Shown here in pieces: positions 1 to 5,771 of a DNA stretch of 10,131 nt. Source of the stretch: Bacillota bacterium (GTDB lineage Bacteria > Bacillota > Clostridia > Clostridiales > Clostridiaceae); the NCBI GenBank assembly GCA_021779235.1, contig JAJYBA010000047.1, positions 1-10,131 of the forward strand, read 5' to 3'. The notes beneath the pieces are model-generated. The model was given only the letters and a program-made list of their open reading frames with translations, had not been told where the DNA came from and searched no databases. The first letter of the stretch is position 1. Each line of letters starts with the position of its first letter. Made by a program: the position numbers and the translations under genes.

Positions 1-541
1 TTCAGATCCGTTAGCTATACAAGCTATAACTATGACTAAAGAAAATTTACTAAAGTCCTTTGAAGGAAATGAAGAAGCGAGAAATGAAATGCATGTTGCA
101 CAATGTCTTGCGGGAATGGCATTCTCAAATGCACTACTAGGAATAACTCATAGTATGGCTCATAAAACAGGTGCTGTATTCCATATTCCTCATGGCTGCG
201 CAAATGCAATATTCCTTCCATACGTTATAGATTTCAATAAAAAAGCTTGTGGAAATAGATATGCCGAAATAGCAAAAGCATTAAATTTAGCTGGAAATAC
301 ACAAGATGAATTAATAGATTCACTAACTGATATGATAAGAAACTTAAATAAAGTTATGAATATACCATGTTCTTTAGCTGAATATGGAGTAACAAAAGAA
401 GATTTTGAAGCAAATGTAGATTTTATATCTGAAAATGCTGTAAAAGATGCATGTACAGGCTCTAACCCAAGACCAATAAGTGTCGATGAAATGAAAAAAG
501 TATTTGCTTGTACATTTACAGGAGAAAAAGTTAATTTTTAA
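1..541 (+). CDS. Iron-containing alcohol dehydrogenase, C-terminal part (partial, 5' end outside window)
   Basis: This is the 3' end of a group III Fe-dependent alcohol dehydrogenase, which reduces aldehydes such as butyraldehyde or acetaldehyde to alcohols with NAD(P)H in the cytoplasm. The frame is open from base 2 (SDPLAIQAI...) to the TAA at 539-541, so the ATG at 32 is internal and the gene begins upstream. About 180 residues of the roughly 385-residue family are visible. The family's metal signature is clear: THSMAH followed by HIPHG. The two metal-ligand histidines (equivalent to His263 and His277 of E. coli FucO) are at codons 149-151 and 191-193, exactly 14 residues apart. The NAI.LPYVI stretch after the second His is also typical. 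The Asp and first His ligands and the nucleotide-binding domain lie outside. It ends as a single-domain enzyme (PRPISVDEM...GEKVNF). AdhE cannot be excluded because the N-terminus is missing, but the sequence resembles stand-alone clostridial butanol dehydrogenases. Substrate and cofactor cannot be read from this fragment. Confidence 0.93.
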   Translation, partial: SDPLAIQAITMTKENLLKSFEGNEEARNEMHVAQCLAGMAFSNALLGITHSMAHKTGAVFHIPHGCANAIFLPYVIDFNKKACGNRYAEIAKALNLAGNTQDELIDSLTDMIRNLNKVMNIPCSLAEYGVTKEDFEANVDFISENAVKDACTGSNPRPISVDEMKKVFACTFTGEKVNF

Positions 542-638
542 CCACATTTTAGCATCGAAGATAATGATTAACCCTAATGCATATTATAAAATTTTATAGT
601 AGACAATAATTAAATGATTAGAACACACTAATATAAAT

Positions 639-690
639 TAGATTTGCAGTTTTAGAATATTATTCTAGGTTGCAAATCTATGCTATTTAT
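639..690 (+). terminator. Hairpin after the alcohol dehydrogenase, possible terminator
   Basis: TAGATTTGCA (639-648) pairs perfectly with TGCAAATCTA (671-680). Inside it a second perfect stem, TAGAAT/ATTCTA, closes on a 3-nt loop. The stem lies about 100 nt after the alcohol dehydrogenase stop. The downstream tract is weak (TGCTATTTAT), so termination may be inefficient or Rho-assisted. A 14-nt perfect palindrome, TATAAAATTTTATA (585-598), lies just upstream and has no assigned role. Confidence 0.5.
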
Positions 691-723
691 AGAAAAAATC
701 AATAAGCAATAAAATAGTTTATG

Positions 724-752
724 TTGACTATATCTGTCGAAAGATTTAAAAT
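724..752 (+). promoter_or_regulatory. Sigma-A promoter of the glycine riboswitch leader
   Basis: TTGACT (724-729) and TAAAAT (747-752) are separated by 17 nt, each with five of six consensus bases. A start near 759 would put the tandem glycine aptamer (from 781) at the very 5' end of the transcript, as expected for this riboswitch class. Confidence 0.7.
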
Positions 753-780
753 ATAAATGTAATTTAATAAGAGTGGATGA

Positions 781-971
781 TAATTATTGGAGATATCCTT
801 TAAAGGGTAACCGTAGAAGAAATGAGTAAGTTTTGCTAGGATTTACTCGGAAGCTTTCAGGTTGAGTACAATAATTGGACATGAACCTGGAGAGATCCAT
901 TTAATATGGGCATCGAAGAAGAAACTCAAAGATAGTTAATTTTGAGGAAACTTTCAGATAAAAGGACAGGT
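781..971 (+). promoter_or_regulatory. Tandem glycine riboswitch (two aptamers)
   Basis: Two consecutive glycine aptamers are recognisable. Aptamer 1 (about 781-880) is closed by P1, TAATTATT (781-788) with AATAATTG (870-877). It contains the core segments TTGGAGATATC, ACCGTAGAAGAAA, CTTTCAGGT and TTGGAC. Aptamer 2 (about 885-971) is closed by ACCTG (885-889) with CAGGT (967-971). It contains CTGGAGAGATC, a CCAT/ATGG stem, GCATCGAAGAAGAAACTC, a CTCAAA/TTTGAG stem and the hallmark CTTTCAGATAAAAGGACAG. The order and the short linker (GGACATGAACCTGGAGAG) match the classical gcvT-type tandem. Family knowledge says glycine binding is a sign of glycine surplus and usually turns on glycine cleavage or transport genes. 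Here the next gene downstream is nfnA, which is unusual. Confidence 0.93.
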
Positions 972-1018
972 AGTAAATGGCATTGGTATTTCTATGCTCT
1001 TTACTGCCTGTCTATTTT
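965..1018 (+). terminator. Riboswitch-controlled intrinsic terminator
   Basis: GACAGGTAGTAAA (965-977) pairs over 13 positions with TTTACTGCCTGTC (1000-1012), with one G-U pair, followed by TATTTT. The left arm contains CAGGT (967-971), which is the 3' strand of P1 in the second glycine aptamer. Aptamer and terminator are therefore mutually exclusive: glycine-bound RNA should read through and glycine-free RNA should stop here. The short T tract (four Ts after TA) suggests incomplete termination. Confidence 0.82.
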
Positions 1019-1020
1019 AA

Positions 1021-1343
1021 TGGCGTTTCAGAAGGGAAGTCGCCCACTTTTATAAATGTGGTACATGCTATAATAAAGAAAAAACTTCAATTGGAGTATA
1101 AATCTCTTTCTGAAGTCATTAATGTGGCAGCACCATAGGTGATGATTTAACTTACAAACTTAACACTAAGAAAGATGTTATGCAAAATGGGTTTTAAACA
1201 ATAGGTACTTAGCTTTTGTGGTAAAATGAAGCTAAAATGAGCAGTATATATCTTATAGTATTGCAGCATGGAAGATAATGAACAGCTGCGGAAGCAATGA
1301 TTAATATAGTTAGTATAAATAGACCAAAATTATAGATGAACAT
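1021..1343 (+). other. Long leader between riboswitch terminator and nfnA; no convincing gene
   Basis: No frame here gives a credible complete gene. The stretch holds several small inverted repeats: ACTTCA (1084-1089) with TGAAGT (1111-1116); TTAGCTT (1209-1215) with AAGCTAA (1229-1235), perfect; and GCAGC/GCTGC around 1263-1288. None is followed by a T tract. One frame is open for 38 codons (about 1022-1138) without a start codon. Another reads HFYKCGTCYN, slightly like a desulfoferrodoxin or zinc-ribbon knuckle, before stops. It could be a decayed gene once controlled by the riboswitch, a structured 5' UTR of nfnA, or both. The sequence alone does not decide. Confidence 0.5.
1066..1074 (+). 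promoter_or_regulatory. Extended -10 promoter motif inside the nfnA leader
   Basis: TGCTATAAT is an exact extended -10 element (TGnTATAAT). The region 17-18 nt upstream (CACTTTT) is not a good -35, but extended -10 promoters can work without one. If active, transcription would begin near 1081, beyond the riboswitch terminator, and nfnAB would escape glycine control. Confidence 0.4.
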
Positions 1344-1355
1344 GGAGGAAGAAAG

Positions 1356-2225
1356 ATGTATAAAATCGTTGAGAAAAGAACATTAGCACCTCAGATATTT
1401 TTAATGGATATTGAGGCACCAAGAGTAGCAAAGTCTGCAAAACCAGGCCAATTTGTAATTATCAAAATGGATGAAAAAGGTGAAAGAATACCTTTAACAA
1501 TCTGTGACTATGACGCTCAAAGAGGAACAGTTAGCATAGTATTTCAAACATTAGGCTGTTCAACAAAAGAAATGGCCAATTATGAAGTTGGTGACTCATT
1601 TGCAGATTTTGTAGGACCACTAGGACAAGAATCAGAATTAATGCATGAAAGCATAGAGGAATTAAAGAATAAAAAAATAATGTTCATAGCTGGTGGTGTT
1701 GGAACAGCTCCAGTTTATCCTCAAGTTAAGTGGTTAAGCGAGCAAGGAGTAAAGGCGGATGTAATAGTAGGTGCAAAGTCTGAAGAATATATGATTTTAA
1801 AAGAAGAAATGGAGAATGTAGCAGGTACAGTTTATCCATGTACAGATGATGGCTCTTATGGATTTAAGGGACTTGTTACAAATAAATTAAAAGAATTAGT
1901 TCAAAATGAAGGTAAAAAATACGATTTAGTAGTTGCTATTGGACCAATGATAATGATGAAATTTGTTTGCAAACTAACTGAAGAACTTGGAATAACAACT
2001 ATTGTAAGTATGAACCCTATTATGGTAGATGGAACAGGTATGTGTGGAGCTTGTAGAATTACTGTAGGTGATGAGGTTAAATTTGCTTGTGTAGATGGAC
2101 CAGAATTTGACGGACACAAGGTTAATTTTGATGAAGCAATGAGAAGACAAACAATATACAAAACAGAAGAATGTTCTAAAAACGAAAGCATGAAACCAGG
2201 CTGTGGTTTAGGAGGTACTAAATAA
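1356..2225 (+). CDS. nfnA: NADH-dependent ferredoxin:NADP+ oxidoreductase, subunit A (NfnA)
   Basis: This is the small subunit of the cytoplasmic electron-bifurcating transhydrogenase NfnAB, which couples reduced ferredoxin plus NADH to the formation of two NADPH, or the reverse. The 289 residues follow the ferredoxin-reductase/PyrK layout. A beta-barrel FAD domain has RIPLTI at 44-49. A nucleotide-binding domain has the glycine-rich IAGGVGTAPVYP at 111-122. Near the C-terminus is a [2Fe-2S] site, with Asp225, Cys230, Cys233 and Cys245 in DGTGMCGAC...FAC. An Asp preceding the three Cys is typical of Nfn and separates it from PyrK, which uses four Cys. The ATG at 1356 has GGAGG at 1344-1348. 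The stop overlaps the nfnB start by one base (TAATG), indicating translational coupling. A glycine riboswitch lies far upstream. The older names sulfide dehydrogenase or 'glutamate synthase small subunit' would be mislabels, because no GltB-like large subunit is present. Confidence 0.92.
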   Translation: MYKIVEKRTLAPQIFLMDIEAPRVAKSAKPGQFVIIKMDEKGERIPLTICDYDAQRGTVSIVFQTLGCSTKEMANYEVGDSFADFVGPLGQESELMHESIEELKNKKIMFIAGGVGTAPVYPQVKWLSEQGVKADVIVGAKSEEYMILKEEMENVAGTVYPCTDDGSYGFKGLVTNKLKELVQNEGKKYDLVVAIGPMIMMKFVCKLTEELGITTIVSMNPIMVDGTGMCGACRITVGDEVKFACVDGPEFDGHKVNFDEAMRRQTIYKTEECSKNESMKPGCGLGGTK

Positions 2226-3607
2226 TGGATAGAATGAAGAAAACTCCAATAGCAGAACAGGATCCAAAAGTAAGAGCAACTAATTTTGAAGAAGTATGTC
2301 TAGGTTATACAGAGGATGAAGCAGTTGAGGAAGCTACAAGATGTTTAAACTGTAAAAATCCAATGTGTGTTGGTAAATGCCCTGTAGCGATAGATATTCC
2401 TGGGTTTATTCAGCATGTTAAGAATAGAGAATTTGCAGATGCTGCTAAAGTAATCGCAAAATATAGTGCATTACCAGCTGTTTGTGGAAGAGTATGTCCA
2501 CAAGAAACTCAATGTGAAAGCAAATGTATATTAGGAATAAAGGGAGAGGCTGTTGCCATAGGTAAACTTGAAAGATTTGTAGGTGACTATTCAAGAGAGC
2601 ATAATGTTGACCTTTCAGAAACAAAACCTAAAAATGGTAAAAAGGTTGCTGTGATAGGAAGTGGTCCAGCTGGACTTACTTGTGCAGGAGATCTAGCTAA
2701 AGAAGGATATGATGTAACTATTTTTGAAGCACTTCATGAAGCTGGTGGAGTTTTGGTATATGGAATTCCAGAATTTAGATTGCCAAAGGAAACGGTTGTT
2801 AAACATGAAGTTGACAATGTTAAAAAATTAGGCGTTAAGATAGAAACCAATGTTATAGTAGGAAGAACTGTAACAATAAATCAGTTAATGGAAGATGAAG
2901 GTTTTGATGCTGTGTTTATTGGTTCAGGTGCAGGTCTTCCAAAATTTATGGGGATACCAGGAGAAAATTTAAATGGAGTATTCTCTGCTAATGAATTTTT
3001 AACTAGAAACAATCTAATGAAAGCATTTAAAGAGGGCTATAGCACTCCTATAAGAGCTGGTAAAAAGGTTGCTGTTGTAGGCGGAGGTAACGTTGCTATG
3101 GACGCTGTAAGAACAGCAGTAAGACTTGGAGCTGAAGGTCACATAGTATATAGAAGATCAGAATCTGAACTTCCAGCAAGAGTTGAAGAAGTGCATCATG
3201 CAAAAGAAGAAGGAGTTATAATGGATTTACTTGTAAATCCAATTGAAATCCTAGGAGATGAAAAGGGAAATGTTATAGGTATGAAGTGTATAAAAATGGA
3301 ACTTGGTGAGCCTGATGCTTCAGGAAGAAGAAGACCAGTAGAGGTTGAAGGTTCAGAATTCATAATTGATGTAGACACAGTTATAATGTCTCTAGGTACA
3401 TCACCAAATCCTTTAATTCCTTCAACCACAGAAGGCTTAGCAATGAATAAATGGAAGTGTATAGTTGCAGAAGATGAAACAGGTTTAACTTCTAAAGAAA
3501 AGGTATATGCTGGTGGAGACGCTGTTTCAGGGGCGGCTACAGTTATATTAGCTATGGAAGCAGGAAAAAAAGCAGCTAAAGCTATAAATGAAATGTTAGT
3601 AAAATAA
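2225..3607 (+). CDS. nfnB: NADH-dependent ferredoxin:NADP+ oxidoreductase, subunit B (NfnB)
   Basis: This is the large subunit of NfnAB, a GltD-like flavoprotein carrying the bifurcating FAD, two [4Fe-4S] clusters and the NADP(H) site. At 460 residues it has the usual NfnB length. The N-terminal domain holds Cys40-x2-Cys43-x4-Cys48-x3-Cys52 and Cys87-x3-Cys91-x5-Cys97-x3-Cys101 for the iron-sulfur clusters. An FAD-binding Rossmann fold starts at VAVIGSGPAG (141-150). A second dinucleotide fold starts at VAVVGGGNVAMD (282-293), followed by VYRRSE (308-313), whose paired Arg residues suit the NADPH 2'-phosphate. The closing FAD motif YAGGDAVSGAATV is near the C-terminus. GGAGG at 2211-2215 lies inside nfnA, and the ATG overlaps the nfnA stop. 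Database labels such as 'glutamate synthase (NADPH), homotetrameric' are common for this family. The coupled NfnA partner argues for the bifurcating transhydrogenase. Confidence 0.93.
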   Translation: MDRMKKTPIAEQDPKVRATNFEEVCLGYTEDEAVEEATRCLNCKNPMCVGKCPVAIDIPGFIQHVKNREFADAAKVIAKYSALPAVCGRVCPQETQCESKCILGIKGEAVAIGKLERFVGDYSREHNVDLSETKPKNGKKVAVIGSGPAGLTCAGDLAKEGYDVTIFEALHEAGGVLVYGIPEFRLPKETVVKHEVDNVKKLGVKIETNVIVGRTVTINQLMEDEGFDAVFIGSGAGLPKFMGIPGENLNGVFSANEFLTRNNLMKAFKEGYSTPIRAGKKVAVVGGGNVAMDAVRTAVRLGAEGHIVYRRSESELPARVEEVHHAKEEGVIMDLLVNPIEILGDEKGNVIGMKCIKMELGEPDASGRRRPVEVEGSEFIIDVDTVIMSLGTSPNPLIPSTTEGLAMNKWKCIVAEDETGLTSKEKVYAGGDAVSGAATVILAMEAGKKAAKAINEMLVK

Positions 3608-3621
3608 TATAATTTAATTTA

Positions 3622-3660
3622 AATAACCCCGTGAACAGCTTGTTCATGGGGTTATTTTTA
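3622..3660 (+). terminator. Intrinsic terminator of nfnAB
   Basis: AATAACCCCGTGAACA (3622-3637) pairs over 16 positions, with one wobble pair, with TGTTCATGGGGTTATT (3641-3656) around a 3-nt loop. TTTA follows the stem, and further Us are inside its 3' arm. It begins 15 nt after the nfnB stop and separates nfnAB from gap. Confidence 0.93.
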
Positions 3661-3761
3661 TATAAATATTTGTACTCTTAGAAAATCAAAGAAAATATGA
3701 GCTTTAAGCAGTAGGGCAGATGTATGATTATATATTTAGCAAAATGGATACATATGAATTG

Positions 3762-3790
3762 TTGACAAAAGTATAGCACATTGATATAAA
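3762..3790 (+). promoter_or_regulatory. Sigma-A promoter of gap
   Basis: TTGACA (3762-3767) is a perfect -35. TATAAA (3785-3790) follows after an exact 17-nt spacer. Transcription should begin near 3797, giving a 5' UTR of about 155 nt that is extremely A/T-rich. I see no known riboswitch in that UTR and nothing notable between the nfnB terminator and this promoter (3661-3761). Confidence 0.82.
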
Positions 3791-3802
3791 TAATATAGCA
3801 CA
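3772..3802 (+). repeat. Direct repeat TATAGCACA around the gap -10 box (candidate operator)
   Basis: TATAGCACA occurs at 3772-3780, in the -35/-10 spacer, and again at 3794-3802, over the predicted start. The spacing is 22 bp, about two helical turns. A shorter copy, ATAGCA, recurs at 3814-3819. Placement at the core promoter suggests a repressor site, but I do not recognise the motif. It is not the Rex consensus TTGTTAA-N4-TTAACAA. Confidence 0.4.
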
Positions 3803-3952
3803 CATAATTTTAAATAGCATATAATTTAATATATAATTTAGTATTTAACGAAAAAACGATATAAGTACATGAAAAAATGTGTGTATTATAAATTATACAA
3901 TCTAATAGTATAACACAATACATAAAATAAGACGTATATTGGAGGAGAAAAT

Positions 3953-4993
3953 ATGTGTATAAAAGTTGCTATAAATGGATTTGGCAGAATAGGAAGGGTT
4001 GCATTAAGAATTGCACAAGATAATTTATATGAGGGAGCAGAAATAGTAGCTATAAATGCAAGAGCAGATGTAGAAACTCTTGCACACCTTTTTATTTATG
4101 ATTCTTGTTATGGAACATTTAAAGGTGAAGTAGAAACAAAAGGTAATTCATTAATAATAAATGGTAAAGAAATTAAAGTGTTTAATGAAAAAGAGCCTAA
4201 GGATTTACCTTGGAAGGAACTAGGTGTAGATATTGTTATAGAATCAACAGGTATCTATAAAAATAGAGAACAAGCTATTCAGCATATTGAAGCAGGAGCT
4301 AAAAAGGTGGTAATTACCTCACCAGCAAAGAATGAGGATATAACAATAGTTATGGGAGTTAATGATGAAAAATATAACCCTCAAAAACATCATATTATTT
4401 CCAATGCTTCTTGTACTACCAACTGTCTTGCACCTTTTGCTAAAGTATTAGATGAACAGTTTGGAATAGTTGCAGGAAGTATGACCACAATACACTCCTA
4501 TACTAATGACCAAAAAATATTGGACAAAACTCATAAAGATTTGAGAAGGGCTAGAGCGGCAGGGGAATCAATAATTCCTACAAGTACTGGAGCAGCAAAG
4601 GCACTTGCAAAGGTAATTCCAAATCTTGAAGGTAAAATCAATGGTTCATCTTTAAGAGTACCCACAGCTACAGTGTCTATAACAGAACTGGTATGTGAGA
4701 TGTCAAGAGAAGTAACCGTTGAAGAAGTAAATAATGCATTTAAATATGCCTCACAGCATGAGCTTAAGGGCATATTAGGTTATTCGGAGAAACCATTAGT
4801 ATCTATCGATTATAAGGGAGATGAAAGATCATCTATAGTTGATGGACTCTCAACCATGGTTATAGGCAAAAATATTTTGAAGGTACTATCATGGTATGAT
4901 AATGAATGGGGATATTCAGCTAGAATAGTAGATTTAGTAAATTTTGTAGCAAGTAAGATGACTAATGAGACAAATATGAAAAGGGTAGGATAG
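3953..4993 (+). CDS. gap: Glyceraldehyde-3-phosphate dehydrogenase, GapB-like, probably NADP(H)-capable
   Basis: This phosphorylating GAPDH interconverts glyceraldehyde 3-phosphate and 1,3-bisphosphoglycerate in the cytoplasm. Its 346 residues slightly exceed the usual 335-340. The N-terminal INGFGRIGR (7-15) is the dinucleotide fold. The catalytic motif SNASCTTNCLAP places Cys154, and His181 lies in TTIHSYTNDQ. The C-terminal SWYDNEWGYS is conserved. The coenzyme fingerprint reads AINARADVETLAHL, so Ala36-Arg37 replaces the Asp32-Leu33 of NAD-specific enzymes. Lys192-Thr193 replaces Leu187-Pro188. In this family, changes at these sites open the pocket to NADP, and B. subtilis GapB has a similar NAS motif. 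NADP use is my inference. GGAGGAG at 3941-3947 supports the start. The gene stands alone, with its own promoter and terminator, not in a gap-pgk-tpi operon, so it may be a second GAPDH with a biosynthetic or redox-balancing role. Confidence 0.95.
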   Translation: MCIKVAINGFGRIGRVALRIAQDNLYEGAEIVAINARADVETLAHLFIYDSCYGTFKGEVETKGNSLIINGKEIKVFNEKEPKDLPWKELGVDIVIESTGIYKNREQAIQHIEAGAKKVVITSPAKNEDITIVMGVNDEKYNPQKHHIISNASCTTNCLAPFAKVLDEQFGIVAGSMTTIHSYTNDQKILDKTHKDLRRARAAGESIIPTSTGAAKALAKVIPNLEGKINGSSLRVPTATVSITELVCEMSREVTVEEVNNAFKYASQHELKGILGYSEKPLVSIDYKGDERSSIVDGLSTMVIGKNILKVLSWYDNEWGYSARIVDLVNFVASKMTNETNMKRVG

Positions 4994-5090
4994 GTGACAG
5001 TGATTAGCATTGAGATTTAAGGAATACTAAACAATTCTTTTATGTTTTAGTAGCTGGAAAGGCTAAGTATGATTCATAATTATTAAGTAA

Positions 5091-5161
5091 AAAACGGGTA
5101 TGGTTAACAGTTAATAACTATGTTAATAGTTATAATTGAGAGCTGTACCGTTTGTTTTTTC
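5091..5161 (+). terminator. Nested hairpin terminator downstream of gap
   Basis: AAACGG (5092-5097) pairs with CCGTTT (5148-5153), with TA/TA pairs continuing past a bulged G. ACAG/CTGT pairs further in, and the apex is a perfect 8-bp stem, ATAACTAT (5114-5121) with ATAGTTAT (5126-5133), on a 4-nt loop. A GTTTTTT run follows at once. It starts about 100 nt after the gap stop. The intervening 4994-5090 stretch holds only a weak A/T hairpin (TACTAAA/TTTAGTA) and no gene. Confidence 0.8.
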
Positions 5162-5229
5162 TTAGAATTGTAGCATCACTAATAAGGGTAATAAAATTTA
5201 AGGATGAGTCTTAAAATACAAAAAAAATG

Positions 5230-5257
5230 TTAAAAGTTTAAAATATTTTGTTATAAT
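5230..5257 (+). promoter_or_regulatory. Candidate promoter of the cysteine-protein/ogg operon
   Basis: TATAAT (5252-5257) is a perfect -10. TTAAAA (5230-5235), 16 nt upstream, matches the -35 consensus at only four positions. It lies about 80 nt before the next start codon and after the gap terminator, so it is the best candidate. The rest of 5162-5337 shows no gene. Confidence 0.5.
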
Positions 5258-5337
5258 AAGATTAAATGGTAGGAAATTATTAATAGGAAAAGATAGTAAT
5301 TATTATGTGCTTCAAGAGAAGATAAGGAGGAATATGT

Positions 5338-5757
5338 ATGTTAATGGATAAAATAAATAAATATTATACTAAGGAATATGATTTTAATTGTGCTGAGGTA
5401 ATGATTTATGCTGCTAATGACGAATATAATATGAACTTGAAAGGTGAGACTTTTAAAACTATGTCATCCTTTGGTGGCGGGATGGGTGTCGAGAGCGTAT
5501 GCGGAGTGATAACAGGTTCTTTGGCAGTTATAGGCATATTATTCACTAAAGAAAAAGCACATGAAGGGGAAAAAGTTAAAAATTTATGTAAGGAGTTTTT
5601 CCATAAATTTGAAACGAAGTTAAGTACGAATAATTGTTCAGAGCTTAAAGCAAAATATAGAAAAGAAGATATTGGTTGCAGGGTTATGATTGAAACTGCT
5701 GCTGAAATATTAGATGAGATTGTTATAAGAGAACTACAAGTTAATAATTTAGCTTAA
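5338..5757 (+). CDS. C_GCAxxG_C_C family protein
   Basis: This 139-residue cytoplasmic protein belongs to the C_GCAxxG_C_C family, common in anaerobes and named for spaced cysteines around a Gly-rich core. Visible hallmarks are NCAE with Cys18, the core FGGGMGVESVCGVITGSLAV (45-64) with Cys55, Cys84 in NLCKEF, Cys100 in NNCSEL, and Cys114 in IGCRVMIETAAEIL. The core reads CGVITG where the family name implies CGA. The conserved Cys pattern suggests metal or redox chemistry, but the family has no firmly established function and I do not assign one. AAGGAGG at 5324-5330 sits 7 nt before the ATG at 5338. The in-frame ATG at 5344 is too far, and the ATG at 5334 is out of frame with a quick stop. 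ogg begins 14 nt after the stop, so the two genes probably share a transcript. Confidence 0.85.
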   Translation: MLMDKINKYYTKEYDFNCAEVMIYAANDEYNMNLKGETFKTMSSFGGGMGVESVCGVITGSLAVIGILFTKEKAHEGEKVKNLCKEFFHKFETKLSTNNCSELKAKYRKEDIGCRVMIETAAEILDEIVIRELQVNNLA

Positions 5758-5771
5758 TGAAAGGATAAATT

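Noticed and set aside
32..34. ATG as start of the alcohol dehydrogenase
   Set aside because: The frame continues upstream to the window edge with family-like residues (SDPLAIQAI), so this Met is internal.
585..598. Perfect palindrome TATAAAATTTTATA
   Set aside because: It is low-complexity A/T sequence without a clear promoter or operator context and is likely chance.
1022..1138. Open frame of 38 codons in the nfnA leader
   Set aside because: It has no start codon or ribosome site, ends in TAG, and resembles no family I recognise, so it is recorded only as a possible remnant.
1901..2191. Minus-strand open frames opposite nfnA, nfnB, gap, ogg, groES and groEL
   Set aside because: They are antisense shadows of conserved plus-strand genes, without ribosome sites or family resemblance.
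2225..3607. Glutamate synthase small subunit (GltD)
   Set aside because: No large GltB subunit is nearby, and the coupled upstream gene is an NfnA-type flavoprotein with an Asp/Cys3 [2Fe-2S] site.
3762..3802. Rex operator at the gap promoter
   Set aside because: No TTGTTAA-N4-TTAACAA match is present; only TTGACA of the -35 box superficially resembles it.
5091..5161. T-box or other riboswitch before the cysteine-protein gene
   Set aside because: No T-box AGGGTGGNACCGCG sequence or known aptamer core is seen. The nested stem with a T run is explained as the gap terminator.
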